Below, piece after piece: positions 7,898-16,142 of a DNA stretch of 46,702 nt. A model generated the notes under the pieces. That model saw only the letters and a list, made by a program, of their open reading frames with translations, was not told the origin of the DNA and did not search any database. Each line of letters opens with the position of its first letter. Within the stretch, counting starts at the first letter, position 1. The stretch covers positions 1 to 46,702 of the forward strand of contig CALPYF020000034.1 in the NCBI GenBank assembly GCA_943327755.2. The letters run 5' to 3'. Source of the stretch: Deinococcus hopiensis KR-140 (lineage in GTDB: Bacteria > Deinococcota > Deinococci > Deinococcales > Deinococcaceae). Made by a program: the position numbers and the translations under genes.

Positions 7898-9088
7898 ATG
7901 CTGGTATCCACCCCCAATCCACTTCCTGTCCTCGCCGCCAGCGTCAGCGTGACGGTCCTGATCGTGGCCCTGATGACCCTCCTGGTCGCCTGGTGGCGCC
8001 CGTCCTACCCGGGCTGGCGTGGGTGGGCTGCGGGGCACACCCTGGTGGTGCTGGGCATGCTGGTCGGCACCTACCGCCCACCCGAACTGGAATACACGTC
8101 GGTTCTCGTCGGCAACGGACTGGTCATGGTCGGCGCGGCCCTGTTCGTCAGCGCCTACTACCGGTTTGCCGGTCAGGCGGTGCCGGCGGCGCTGCTGGTC
8201 CTTCACCGCGTCAGCGTTCCCCTGGTGCTCGGGGCGCTGTACTGGTTCACGGCCGGGCACAACAACATCACCGTCCGGTTCCTGCTGGTCAGTCTCTATC
8301 TCACCCTGTGCCTGGGCGCTCTCCTGACCCTCTTCGTGCGGCAGATGCGGCGCGAACCGCGCCTGCGTACCTCCTACGCCCTGCAGCTGTGGCTGTTCGC
8401 GGCCGTCTTTCTGCTGACGGTGCCGCGGAGCGTGACCCTGGGCCCCGGGACCCGGCCGGACCTCACGTACGCCTTCACGCTGCCCAACGTCCTGATGTTC
8501 GTCGGGGCGCTGGTCCTTTCAGTGGGCGGCGCGTTCACGTTCTGGCTGCTGCACGACGACCGGCGCCGGGCCGATATGCAGGCCCTGCAGGACGATCTGG
8601 CGGGACTGGCGTTCCGCGACACGCTCACCGGGGTGCTCAACCGGCGCGGCCTGGAAGGGGGGTACGCCCGCTGGCGGGACTGCCCGCACAGCAGCGCGGC
8701 CACCCTGGTTGTGCTGGATGTCGATCAGTTCAAGGAGCTCAACGATCAACATGGGCACGCGGTCGGCGACGCGCATCTGGCGGCCCTGGGGCAGCTGATG
8801 AATCAGGTCGCGCGGCCTGATGATCTGGCCGGCCGCATCGGAGGCGACGAGTTTGCGATGCTGCTCACCGACGCCCCGCACCGCGTGCATGAGCAGCTGA
8901 CGCGCCTCACGTCGGCGCTGAGCGGGGGCGGGGACGCGCTCGACCTTCGCGTCAGTGCCGGGTGGACGACCGTCTCACCCTTCGAGTCGTGGACTGAGGC
9001 GCTCTCCAGGGCAGATGAGGCGATGTACGCGCGGAAGGCCAGCCGCCTGGCCACGACGCTCAAGTTCGTGCCGAGAGCGGCCCGCTGA
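7898..9088 (+). CDS. Membrane-bound diguanylate cyclase (GGDEF)
   Basis: A protein of 396 residues (413 if the ATG at 7847 is used). The first 220 or so residues make six or seven hydrophobic helices with short loops, an integral-membrane sensor of no recognised named type. A short linker leads to a GGDEF domain with an intact active-site GGDEF (about 315-319). Five residues before it stands RPDD, matching the RxxD inhibitory site for product feedback. It should make cyclic-di-GMP from GTP in response to a membrane or periplasmic cue. The ATG at 7898 is preferred because the hydrophobic N terminus then begins directly and AGGA lies a few bases upstream. It stands alone between two hairpins. 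A second cyclase lies in the Wsp-like operon of this window. Confidence 0.9.
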   Translation: MLVSTPNPLPVLAASVSVTVLIVALMTLLVAWWRPSYPGWRGWAAGHTLVVLGMLVGTYRPPELEYTSVLVGNGLVMVGAALFVSAYYRFAGQAVPAALLVLHRVSVPLVLGALYWFTAGHNNITVRFLLVSLYLTLCLGALLTLFVRQMRREPRLRTSYALQLWLFAAVFLLTVPRSVTLGPGTRPDLTYAFTLPNVLMFVGALVLSVGGAFTFWLLHDDRRRADMQALQDDLAGLAFRDTLTGVLNRRGLEGGYARWRDCPHSSAATLVVLDVDQFKELNDQHGHAVGDAHLAALGQLMNQVARPDDLAGRIGGDEFAMLLTDAPHRVHEQLTRLTSALSGGGDALDLRVSAGWTTVSPFESWTEALSRADEAMYARKASRLATTLKFVPRAAR

Positions 9089-9116
9089 CCCCTGGAGGGT
9101 GCGTGGCGGGGTCAGC
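9084..9116. terminator. Bidirectional hairpin between GGDEF and rep genes
   Basis: The perfect 9-bp arms GCTGACCCC (9084-9092) and GGGGTCAGC (9108-9116) enclose a 15-base loop. The hairpin begins at the last codons of the GGDEF gene and lies downstream of the convergent rep gene. It probably serves both transcripts. Confidence 0.65.
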
Positions 9117-9125
9117 CTGCCGGGT

Positions 9126-10568
9126 TCACGCGTCGTAGGTGGCCCGCAGCTGCTGGGCAAATTCCGGGAGGCGCAGTTCGCTGGCGGCCTTCACCACTTC
9201 ACGCTGCACGACGTTGGGATCGACCGTACCGTCCAGCATGTCCGCGAGCAGCGCGCGCAGGTGACTGTCGCGCAGTTCGCGGCCCACGAACATCCTCACC
9301 TGGGTCAGGGCCCGGGCGGCCTGCTCCTCGCGCGGGAGAGCCAGGAATTCGGCCTGCAACCGGTCAGTGTGGACCTCAGGGGCCTCGGACGCCACGGCGG
9401 CCCTTCTAGGGCCCTCTCCGGGCCGGGCCGGGCCATCGCCCTTCGGCTCGACCAGGGCAACGGACGAGTATTTTCCTTCTTCGTCCTTGATGACGTCCAC
9501 CAGCAGGGCCGAGCGCTTCTTGGGGGCGTACCCTTCCCTCAGGAGGGTATGAAACCGTTCCAGGCGCGTCGTCACGTGGAGATCACCGTACTGCTGCACG
9601 AGTTTGCGGGCGACAGGCGGCACCACCCCCTCCTGACAGAGCGCCTCGACCAGCGGCGTGTCGGCGATCACCTGAAGGCTGGGTTCCGGGGCAGGGGAGG
9701 GGGTGACGTCACCGAACTCATACACGATGACCGTGCTGGCCCGCGCGCCCTCGTACGTGACGGAGCGGAGGTAGCCCCGTTCGATCAGTTCCTGATGGGC
9801 CCCTTCGAGGTTGCGTTTGATGCGCGCCGGCATCGTTTCGAGCAGTTTGCATTCCCGCGCCCACTGCTGCAGGGGCAGGCGCACGACGGCGGCCGGATCG
9901 GACAACTGCACCGGATCGTACCGACGCGCATCGAGAATGCGGTACAGGCTGCGCGTCAGCGCCCGGTTCAGGCTCTGCACGAAGGTCATGTCGAGCGGTT
10001 TGACGTACTGGGCGCGCAGGCTCTGCACGACGGGCCGCGCCAGGCGGACGCGCAGGATCGTGCCGGACCCATAGGCGAGTCCGGCTTCGGTATCCGCGTC
10101 GATCTGCTCGATGATGTTGAATTTCACGGTGGTCCAGCGGTCGTGCCGCTTGTCCCGCCACGACTCACTGGCCGTGTAGGTCGCTCCTTTCAGCCGGTCC
10201 AGCGAGTCTTGCAGGGCCTGGTAGTACTGACCGCTGTCCGGGAACCCGGAGCGGTTGAGCAGCTGATAGGCGGTGACATTGATCTCCCCACTCTCGGGCG
10301 CGCCCTGCTCCAGGAACATCATGTTGAGCGTGGTGGCGAAGTCGCCGTCAAGGCCGTGGGGCACGCCGCCGTATTCGCTGGGGGAGATGCAAGTGAGCCG
10401 GGCCGAGCGGCCATCGACGGTCCACTCCTGATCCCAGCGGGTGTAGTCGCTCGGAATGCGTTCCTGCACGCAGATCAGGCCCAGACGAGCCGAGTTGGCC
10501 TCGTCGAACCGTTCGATTTCTCCGGGACGCTGGGGCGTCACGGTCGCTTTCCTGCGGGGGCGGGCCAT
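9126..10568 (-). CDS. repA: Plasmid replication initiator protein A (RepA-type)
   Basis: A 480-residue initiator of the plasmid 'replication initiator protein A' (RPA) type found on secondary replicons of Deinococcus and some proteobacteria. The N-terminal two thirds (about residues 15-300) carry the winged-helix initiator region, with features such as DFATTLNMMFLEQG, LNRALTRSLYRILDARRYDP and RIKRNLEGAHQELIERGYL. The C-terminal third is charged and helical and may mediate protein contacts. It should bind the iterons just upstream of its own start (10726-11135), open the adjacent AT-rich tract and load host helicase. The close position also suggests self-repression by iteron binding, which is known for such initiators but not shown here. 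Start ATG at 10568 is preceded on the minus strand by GAGGAC. No parAB genes are seen in the window. Confidence 0.85.
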   Translation of the reverse strand: MARPRRKATVTPQRPGEIERFDEANSARLGLICVQERIPSDYTRWDQEWTVDGRSARLTCISPSEYGGVPHGLDGDFATTLNMMFLEQGAPESGEINVTAYQLLNRSGFPDSGQYYQALQDSLDRLKGATYTASESWRDKRHDRWTTVKFNIIEQIDADTEAGLAYGSGTILRVRLARPVVQSLRAQYVKPLDMTFVQSLNRALTRSLYRILDARRYDPVQLSDPAAVVRLPLQQWARECKLLETMPARIKRNLEGAHQELIERGYLRSVTYEGARASTVIVYEFGDVTPSPAPEPSLQVIADTPLVEALCQEGVVPPVARKLVQQYGDLHVTTRLERFHTLLREGYAPKKRSALLVDVIKDEEGKYSSVALVEPKGDGPARPGEGPRRAAVASEAPEVHTDRLQAEFLALPREEQAARALTQVRMFVGRELRDSHLRALLADMLDGTVDPNVVQREVVKAASELRLPEFAQQLRATYDA

Positions 10569-10590
10569 CGGTCAGGAGTCCTCTCTGATC

Positions 10591-10596
10591 ATTCTA
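10591..10596 (-). promoter_or_regulatory. Candidate -10 element of repA
   Basis: On the minus strand TAGAAT stands 22 bases before the repA start codon and matches TANNNT. No good -35 element is visible. The flanking TGATCA and TTGATA sequences could be regulator contacts. Confidence 0.4.
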
Positions 10597-10752
10597 TCAA
10601 AGTGACAGGAGCAGCGCAGACCCGTTGACCTGTTGTTTGTTTTGTTTTTAAAGAAGTAAAAACATATTGATCAACAACAACAAGCGGCTAGGGCGACTCG
10701 CGTGCAGGACGGCGTTTTTCGTCGCAACCTGCCGAGTAAATCGGGCAAAACC

Positions 10753-10761
10753 TGTGGATAA
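10753..10761 (-). promoter_or_regulatory. DnaA box, perfect consensus
   Basis: TGTGGATAA on the plus strand is the exact complement of the consensus TTATCCACA. It lies between the first and second iterons, where host DnaA would assist opening of the AT-rich tract. Confidence 0.8.
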
Positions 10762-10952
10762 CTCGCCACAACCTGCCGAGTAAATCGGGAAACCTGCCGA
10801 GTAAATCGGGCCCATGAAGGCTCAACCTGCCGAGTAAATCGGGCTTTGGACCCTGAGCAACCTGCCGAGTAAATCGGGCTTTGCCTCCCGAACCTACCGA
10901 GTAAATCGGGGGGTGACGCGCTGCAACCTGCCGAGTAAATCGGGGGTGGGGG

Positions 10953-10961
10953 TGTGGATAA
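10953..10961 (-). promoter_or_regulatory. Second DnaA box, perfect consensus
   Basis: TGTGGATAA again, between the iterons starting at 10925 and 10968, in the same orientation as the first box and exactly 200 bases from it. Confidence 0.78.
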
Positions 10962-11219
10962 CCTGCCAACCTACCGAGTAAATCGGGCCAGGTCCTGCCC
11001 CTACAGCCCGATTTACTCGGTAGGTCTGAAAATCCACAGAGAATGCCGCCAGGACGAAAAATATCCGGTGGGTCTCCTCACAACCTGCCGAGTAAAGCGG
11101 GAGGCGCAGCGCCACAACCTGCCGAGTAAATCGGGCCTGCTGGTAGAGCGGCTGCTGTGCCGACCGGCCAGCCTTCACGCACGTCGCCCGGACGCCTGAA
11201 TATCGCCGTGCAGAACGTC

Positions 11220-12260
11220 CTAGAAGCGGTCGATGACGTTCACGCCCGTTCCCGTGAACTGATTCATGGTGACCAGGGCCTCGATCCCCTCCTCAAGCGA
11301 GAGGCGCTCGCCGATCAGCGCGGCCGGATTCAGCAGGCCGGATTCGATCATGCTCAGCATCTGCGGGTAGGTGTGGGCGGCCATGCCGTGACTGCCGTAG
11401 ATCTCCAGTTCGCGGGCGATCACGGCGTCCATCGGCAGGGCCGGGCGACTCTGATCGCCCAGCAGCAGCCCCACCTGCACGTGCCGCCCGCGCCGCCGCA
11501 GGTTCGCGACCGAGTTGAACGCCGTCTGCGGGTGCCCCAGCGCGTCCAGCGACACGTGCGCGCCACCACCTGTGAGGTCCCGCACCGCCTGCACCGTATC
11601 GGACACGTGGCGGCTGTTCACGGTGACCTCCGCGCCCAGTTCGCGCGCGCGGGTCAGTGTCGCGTCGTCGATGTCCACGGCCACCACGCGCGCCCCCAGC
11701 GCCCGGCCGATCATGACCGCCGACAGGCCCACGCCGCCGCAGCCGTGCACGGCCAGCCACTCGCCGCCCCGCACGCGGCCCTGCTGCGCCACCGCCCGGA
11801 ACGACGTGGCAAAGCGGCAGCCCAGGCTGGCCGCCGTCACGAAATCCAGGCTGTCGGGGAGACGCACCAGATTCTGCTCGGCGTAGTGGATGCCCACGAA
11901 CGGCGCGAACGAGCCCCAGTGCGTGAAGCCCGGCTGGAACTGCTGCTCGCACACCTGCTGGTGCCCAGCCTGACACTCCGCGCAGCGCCCGCAGCCCGCC
12001 ACGAACGGCAGGGTCACCCGGTCGCCGGGCCGCCAGCGGCGCACGTCCGCGCCGACTGCCACGACCGTCCCGGCGATCTCGTGTCCGGGGACGTGGGGCA
12101 GGCGAATGTCGGGGTCGTGCCCCATCCAGCCGTGCCAGTCGCTGCGGCACACGCCGGTCGCGCCGACCTCCAGCACCACGCCGTCCGGGGTGGGCACCGG
12201 ATCGGGAACGGTACGGATCTCGGGGCGGGTCTGGAACTGCTCGTACACGGCGGCGCGCAT
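11220..12260 (-). CDS. Zinc-dependent alcohol dehydrogenase (MDR family)
   Basis: A 346-residue medium-chain alcohol dehydrogenase. Catalytic zinc ligands are Cys38 (GVCRSDWH), the GHE motif at His60-Glu61, and Cys147 (AASLGCRFA). Structural zinc cysteines are 90, 93, 96 and 104 (CGRCAECQAGHQQVC). The NAD(P)-binding Rossmann motif is GCGGVGLSA (about 173-181). Length is normal. It oxidises an alcohol or reduces an aldehyde in the cytoplasm; the substrate is not clear. The segment HGWMGHDPDIRLP resembles members annotated as zinc-dependent alcohol dehydrogenases of wide specificity. It is divergent from the rifampin-phosphotransferase-like gene, and a TANNNT element lies 7 bases before its start, pointing to a leaderless mRNA. 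Confidence 0.92.
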   Translation of the reverse strand: MRAAVYEQFQTRPEIRTVPDPVPTPDGVVLEVGATGVCRSDWHGWMGHDPDIRLPHVPGHEIAGTVVAVGADVRRWRPGDRVTLPFVAGCGRCAECQAGHQQVCEQQFQPGFTHWGSFAPFVGIHYAEQNLVRLPDSLDFVTAASLGCRFATSFRAVAQQGRVRGGEWLAVHGCGGVGLSAVMIGRALGARVVAVDIDDATLTRARELGAEVTVNSRHVSDTVQAVRDLTGGGAHVSLDALGHPQTAFNSVANLRRRGRHVQVGLLLGDQSRPALPMDAVIARELEIYGSHGMAAHTYPQMLSMIESGLLNPAALIGERLSLEEGIEALVTMNQFTGTGVNVIDRF

Positions 12261-12267
12261 ACCACTC

Positions 12268-12273
12268 AGGGTA
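12268..12273 (-). promoter_or_regulatory. Leaderless-type -10 element of the alcohol dehydrogenase gene
   Basis: On the minus strand TACCCT ends exactly 7 bases before the ATG at 12260, the spacing known for leaderless genes in Deinococcus. There is no ribosome-binding site, which supports this start. Confidence 0.5.
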
Positions 12274-12383
12274 CGGCCCCGCGGCTGGCGGCGCTCCCGA
12301 TCCGTCTGGATCGTCTGCGTGCCCGCGCCACCCTGACCGGGGGCGGCCGGTCAAATGCGCGCGCGTTCCCGTCCGGTGACCGC

Positions 12384-12389
12384 TACGCT
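12384..12389 (+). promoter_or_regulatory. Leaderless-type -10 element of the phosphotransferase-like gene
   Basis: TACGCT ends 7 bases before the ATG at 12397, with no Shine-Dalgarno sequence between. This decides the choice of 12397 over the longer frame beginning at 12355. Confidence 0.5.
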
Positions 12390-12396
12390 GCCCGGC

Positions 12397-14946
12397 ATGA
12401 CCCTGGCCGCCCTAATCCTCTGCCCGCCGACCGACCGCGCGGCCGTGCTGCTGGACGAGGCAGGCATCCTCCGCGCCGGGCCGGGCGAGGTGGGCGGCAA
12501 AGCCTGGCACCTGGCGCGCCTGCGCCGCTACGGCTTCCGGACCCCCCTCCTGCTGGCGGTCCCGGCGCAGGTGCACCGCGACTGGCTGCGGGCCGCGCCG
12601 GTCACGCGGGCGGATCTGCTGCGGGTCTGGGCGGCCAACGCTCCCCTGCCGGCCGGGCTCGCCGCGGCCCTGCGGGGTCTGGCCGCGCGGGCCGACTGCT
12701 GGGCGGTGCGCTCCTCGGCCCCCCACGAGGATCACGCCGCGCACGCCAGTGCGGGGCAGTACGTCACGCGCCTGAACGTACCGGCCGCTGACCTGCCGCA
12801 GGCCGTGCGGGCGGTCTGGGCGTCCCTGTGGGCGGAGCACGCGGTCACGTACCGCGCGTCGGCCATGGACACCGCGCCGTCCGCGCCGGAGATGGCAGTC
12901 CTGCTGACGCCGATGGTGGACGCGGTGAGCAGTGGGGTGGCCTTCACAGCCGATCCCGTCACGCACGCGCCGGAGGTGCTGAGCATTCACGCGGCGTGGG
13001 GGCTGGGCGAACGGGTCGTGCAGGGGGAAGCCGCCGACCGCTTCACCTTCCGCAGCGATCCGCTCAGGAGCCGCCTGGACCCGGCGGGCGTCCAGATCAT
13101 GTACAAGGCTGCTGAGGTTCGCGCGCGCACCGGGGGCGGCGTGGGCCTCGCCGAGACGCCGGCTGCCCGGGCGGGGCAGGCGACCCTCACGCCCGCGCAG
13201 GCCCACACCCTGGCTCACCTGATCCGCCAGGCCGCCCTGAGTCTGGAGTTCAGCGCCGCGCACGATCTCGAGTGGGCGTTTGACGGTCAGCACTTCTGGA
13301 TCCTGCAGGCGCGGCCACTGACCGGCCGGTCTGACGGGCCGGTCACGTGGACGCGCGGCAACATCGGCGAGGTCACGCCGCGTCCCCTGCGCGCCGTGGA
13401 CTGGAGTGCGGCGCAGGTGATCATGCCGCAGGTCCTGACCGGCGCCCTGCGCGCCGCTGGCCTGCCCGGCGAGTCCGGCGCCCCGCGCTGCGCCCTGCGC
13501 GGCGGGTACCTGTACCTGGAGGCGAGCGGCCTGCAGCGGGATCTGCGCCGCGCGTTCGGCCTGACCGCCGCGGACGTCAACGCGCTGCTGGGGGGCGCGC
13601 AGCCCGCGCCGGTCGACCCTGCCCCGACCCCGGCCGAGCGGCGCACCCACGCCCTTCACCTGCTGCGGCTGGGGGTCCGCCTGCCGCTGCTGCGGCTGCT
13701 GGGCCGCGCGCAGGCCACGCGGCTCATCCGCTGGAGCGCGCGGCAGGCCGCCGCGCCGCTGCCCCTGACGGACGAGGCGCTGTCGGCGGCCCTGAGCGCG
13801 ACCTTTGACGAGCTGTTGCGGCAGCGGGCGCTGTTCCTCCTGCAGGGCGCCGGGGCGGCGGCCTGGGCCCTGCGGCGCCTGCTCACGCGGCTGGACCCGG
13901 CGGGTGGGGCGGCCCTGGCCCTCGATCTGCTGCGGGGTGGACGGCCCAGCGTGAGCGCCGCGCAGGCCCGCGACCTGGCCCGGCTCGCCCGGCTGGCCCG
14001 GCGTGATCCGGCCGCTCAGGCGTGGCTGCGGGCCGGGCCCACCTGGCCGCCGCCCCTGCCAGGCCGGCACCCGCTGCGGCGCGGCCTCGACCGCTTTCTG
14101 AGGCGCTACGGGCACCGCGCGGCCGGTGAGAGCTACACCGCGCCCCCCCGCTGGCGGGACGACCCCCGCCCGCTGCTCACCCACCTGGCGCTGCTGGCCG
14201 CCCGGCCCACGCCGGCGCCGCGCCGCGCCCGGCGCCCGGTTCGCGTCACGCTGTGGTGGCCGGGCGTGGCCCTGCTGGCCGCCCTGGCCCGCCAGGAACT
14301 GCGCGACCGCGAGCTGGGCCGCAGCGCCGTCTTCAGTCCTGCGGGCGCCTACCGCCGCCTGCTGCTGCGGGCCGGGGCGACCTGGGCCGAGCAGGGCCAC
14401 CTGACGCAGGCGGACGACGTGTTCGACCTGACCCTGCCGGAACTGCACGCCGCGCTGCGCGGGGAGCGGCCCCTGCGGGGCCTGCGGCAGCTCACCCGCG
14501 ACCGCCAGGCGGCGCTGGCCCGCCAGGAGGCGGCGCGGCCACCGGAGGTCATCCTGGAAGGGCGGACCGGGCCGGTGGCGCCCCCGGTGCAGGCGCCCGC
14601 GGCGGCCGGGGCGCCCACCTGGCGCGGCACCTGCGCCAGTCGCGGCGCCGTCAGTGGACGCGCCTGCGTCGTGCGCCACCCGGCCGATCACGCCCACCTG
14701 CAGCCCGGTGACATCCTGATCGCGGTGAGTACCGATCCCGCCTGGGCGCCGCTGTATCTCCAGGCAGGCGGACTCGTGGTGGAGCGAGGCGGACTGCTCT
14801 CGCACGGCGCGATCATCGCCCGTGAATTCGGCCTGCCGACCCTGATCGGCGTGCCGGGCCTGCTGGAGACCGTGCGCACCGGGGACCGGCTACACCTCGA
14901 CGCCACGAATGGCACGCTGACCCGGACGGCCTGGAGCGGGACGTGA
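12397..14946 (+). CDS. PEP synthase-related, rifampin-phosphotransferase-like enzyme
   Basis: An 849-residue protein. The N-terminal 310 residues are a PPDK/PEP-synthase ATP-binding domain (GGKAWHLARL, WAVRSSAPHEDHAAHASAGQY, GVAFTADPVT, DLEWAFDGQHFWILQARPL). The middle part (about 320-730) is helical, arginine- and leucine-rich, and matches no catalytic domain by eye. The C-terminal 90 residues are the swivelling phosphohistidine domain with the motif GGLLSHGAIIAREFGLP; His803 is the predicted phosphate carrier. There is no PEP-binding TIM barrel, so this is not true PEP synthase. The order ATP domain, middle domain, His domain is that of rifampin phosphotransferase, which uses ATP to phosphorylate a small molecule. 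The gene overlaps the next (glycosyltransferase) by four bases, so its substrate may be linked to a lipid or glycan. Confidence 0.8.
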   Translation: MTLAALILCPPTDRAAVLLDEAGILRAGPGEVGGKAWHLARLRRYGFRTPLLLAVPAQVHRDWLRAAPVTRADLLRVWAANAPLPAGLAAALRGLAARADCWAVRSSAPHEDHAAHASAGQYVTRLNVPAADLPQAVRAVWASLWAEHAVTYRASAMDTAPSAPEMAVLLTPMVDAVSSGVAFTADPVTHAPEVLSIHAAWGLGERVVQGEAADRFTFRSDPLRSRLDPAGVQIMYKAAEVRARTGGGVGLAETPAARAGQATLTPAQAHTLAHLIRQAALSLEFSAAHDLEWAFDGQHFWILQARPLTGRSDGPVTWTRGNIGEVTPRPLRAVDWSAAQVIMPQVLTGALRAAGLPGESGAPRCALRGGYLYLEASGLQRDLRRAFGLTAADVNALLGGAQPAPVDPAPTPAERRTHALHLLRLGVRLPLLRLLGRAQATRLIRWSARQAAAPLPLTDEALSAALSATFDELLRQRALFLLQGAGAAAWALRRLLTRLDPAGGAALALDLLRGGRPSVSAAQARDLARLARLARRDPAAQAWLRAGPTWPPPLPGRHPLRRGLDRFLRRYGHRAAGESYTAPPRWRDDPRPLLTHLALLAARPTPAPRRARRPVRVTLWWPGVALLAALARQELRDRELGRSAVFSPAGAYRRLLLRAGATWAEQGHLTQADDVFDLTLPELHAALRGERPLRGLRQLTRDRQAALARQEAARPPEVILEGRTGPVAPPVQAPAAAGAPTWRGTCASRGAVSGRACVVRHPADHAHLQPGDILIAVSTDPAWAPLYLQAGGLVVERGGLLSHGAIIAREFGLPTLIGVPGLLETVRTGDRLHLDATNGTLTRTAWSGT

Positions 14947-16073
14947 ACGCGCCGGCTCTGCCGGCCCGGGTCGTCCGCGCCGGACTGCTGTTTCTGGGGT
15001 TTAAGTTCGGCACGCTGCTGGTCAATGCGGTCACCATGCCGCGCCTGCGCGCGCCGGAGGCGCCCGGGCCCGGGGCGCCGGAGGTCTCGATCCTGATTCC
15101 GGCGCGGGACGAGGCCCGCCACCTCGCCGCGCTGCTGCCGGCCGCGCTGCGGCAGGGCGCGCGGGAGGTCCTGGTCCTCGACGACGGCAGCACCGACCGG
15201 ACGGCGCAGGTGGCCCGCGGCGCCGGCGCGCGCGTGATCCCGGGGGCGCCCATGCCGCCGGACTGGACCGGCAAGAGCTGGGCCTGTCATCAGCTGGCCG
15301 CACAGGCGCGCGGGGAGATTCTGCTGTTCCTCGACGCGGACGTGCGCCTGCACCGGGGCGCCGCCGCCGCTCTGGCCGCCCACCTGCAGGGGAGCGGCGC
15401 CGGGCTGGTCAGCGTGCTGCCGCGCCCCCAGCAGCTCACCGTGGGCACGCGGCTGCTCGCGCCCCTGGTGGACGTCATGGTGCTCACCTGGCTGCCCTAT
15501 CCCGCGCAGCGTCTGCGCTGGCCGGGCGCGACCACCGCGAACGCGCAGGTCATGGCGTTCCGCCGCGCCGCGTACGACGCGGCGGGCGGGCACCGCGCCG
15601 TGCGCGGCGAGCTGCTTGAGGGCACCTACCTCGCCCGGCGGGTGCGTGCGGCCGGCTGGCGCGTCACCAAGGTCCTCGGGGCGTCCCTGATCGGCATTCA
15701 CCCGTACCGGTCCTACCCGGCGTCCGTGCGGGGGTTCAGTAAGCATGCCCTGCGCGTTCACCTGGGCTCGCGCGGTCTGATGGTCGTGCTGGGCGCCCTG
15801 CACTTCGCCGTGTACACCTGGCCCTGGCTGACGCCGGCGCGGGGCCGGGCACACTGGGCGCTGCGCCTGCTCGGCCCGGCCGAGCGCCTGGCCGTCAACC
15901 TGCTCACGGGGCGGCGCGCCCCGGCCGACCTGATGGAGAGCGCACTGGTGCCGCTGACCCTGCCCTCGGCCCTGCCCGCCTACTGGCTCGCACTGCGTGC
16001 CCAGGTGGGCTGGAAGGGCCGCACGTACGGCAACGGCGCGGCGGTGTCCGGCCCGCGCGGCGCGGCAGAGTAG
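14943..16073 (+). CDS. Family 2 glycosyltransferase, membrane-associated
   Basis: A 376-residue glycosyltransferase. After an N-terminal hydrophobic segment (about 12-32) comes the GT2 domain: EVSILIPARDEARHLA, VLVLDDGSTDRT for sugar-nucleotide binding, and LLFLDADVRL with the metal-binding DxD. The sequence WTGKSWACHQLA is typical of the HpnB/CruC-like branch, which glycosylates hopanoid- or carotenoid-type lipids. Two or three membrane helices occupy about 280-360. The start is GTG overlapping the upstream TGA (GTGA). A role in decorating a lipid such as a carotenoid is suggested by the branch but not shown by neighbours, none of which is a carotenoid gene. Confidence 0.82.
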   Translation: MNAPALPARVVRAGLLFLGFKFGTLLVNAVTMPRLRAPEAPGPGAPEVSILIPARDEARHLAALLPAALRQGAREVLVLDDGSTDRTAQVARGAGARVIPGAPMPPDWTGKSWACHQLAAQARGEILLFLDADVRLHRGAAAALAAHLQGSGAGLVSVLPRPQQLTVGTRLLAPLVDVMVLTWLPYPAQRLRWPGATTANAQVMAFRRAAYDAAGGHRAVRGELLEGTYLARRVRAAGWRVTKVLGASLIGIHPYRSYPASVRGFSKHALRVHLGSRGLMVVLGALHFAVYTWPWLTPARGRAHWALRLLGPAERLAVNLLTGRRAPADLMESALVPLTLPSALPAYWLALRAQVGWKGRTYGNGAAVSGPRGAAE

Positions 16074-16106
16074 TCCTGACCCCCATCAAATCAGGTTGCA
16101 AATCAC

Positions 16107-16135
16107 TTTACAGAACAAAGCGTTGTGTCTATGGT
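16107..16135 (+). promoter_or_regulatory. Promoter of the old-yellow-enzyme gene, leaderless type
   Basis: TTTACA (16107-16112), a 17-base spacer and TATGGT (16130-16135) make a good vegetative promoter. The -10 ends 7 bases before the ATG at 16143. The whole stretch 16086-16130 is unusually AT-rich for the window. Confidence 0.7.
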
Positions 16136-16142
16136 GGCGGGC

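Larger units (their letters stand above)
10622..11135. other. Replication origin (oriV) of a secondary replicon
   Basis: The region upstream of repA contains all parts expected of an iteron origin. There is an AT-rich tract at about 10631-10683, rich in TTGTT and CAACAA, with the palindrome TTGATCAA at 10667-10674. It stands out against the GC-rich surroundings and is a likely unwinding site. Two perfect DnaA boxes lie at 10753-10761 and 10953-10961, and eleven copies of a 20-bp iteron follow. No protein-coding gene fits here; the open frames in it come from reading the iterons as codons. Confidence 0.85.
10726..11135. repeat. Iteron array, 10 direct and 1 inverted copy of a 20-bp repeat
   Basis: The consensus is AACCTGCCGAGTAAATCGGG. 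Copies begin at 10726, 10770, 10791, 10824, 10859, 10891, 10925, 10968, 11082 and 11116 on the plus strand. One inverted copy lies at about 11007-11026. Copies at 10891, 10968 and the inverted one read CCTACC instead of CCTGCC; the one at 11082 has AAAGCGGG. Each unit contains the small dyad CCGA-GTAAA-TCGG. Start-to-start distances are 21, 32-35 or 43-44 bases, close to 2, 3 and 4 helical turns, so initiator molecules would sit on one DNA face. The inverted copy falls in a wider gap and may split the array into functional parts. Confidence 0.93.

Noticed and set aside
8955..10628. 557-residue plus-strand frame opposite repA
   Set aside because: It is the complement of the rep gene, with an amino-acid mix typical of a shadow frame (Arg, Gly, Gln, His, Val rich) and no start signal.
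11030..11038. A third DnaA box (AAATCCACA)
   Set aside because: Two mismatches to the consensus, both at the 5' end, so it is not supported beside two perfect boxes.
10726..11135. The repeated 20-bp units could look like a CRISPR array
   Set aside because: Gaps are as short as one base and irregular, one copy is inverted, there are no cas genes, and the array adjoins a replication initiator with DnaA boxes. It is an iteron origin.
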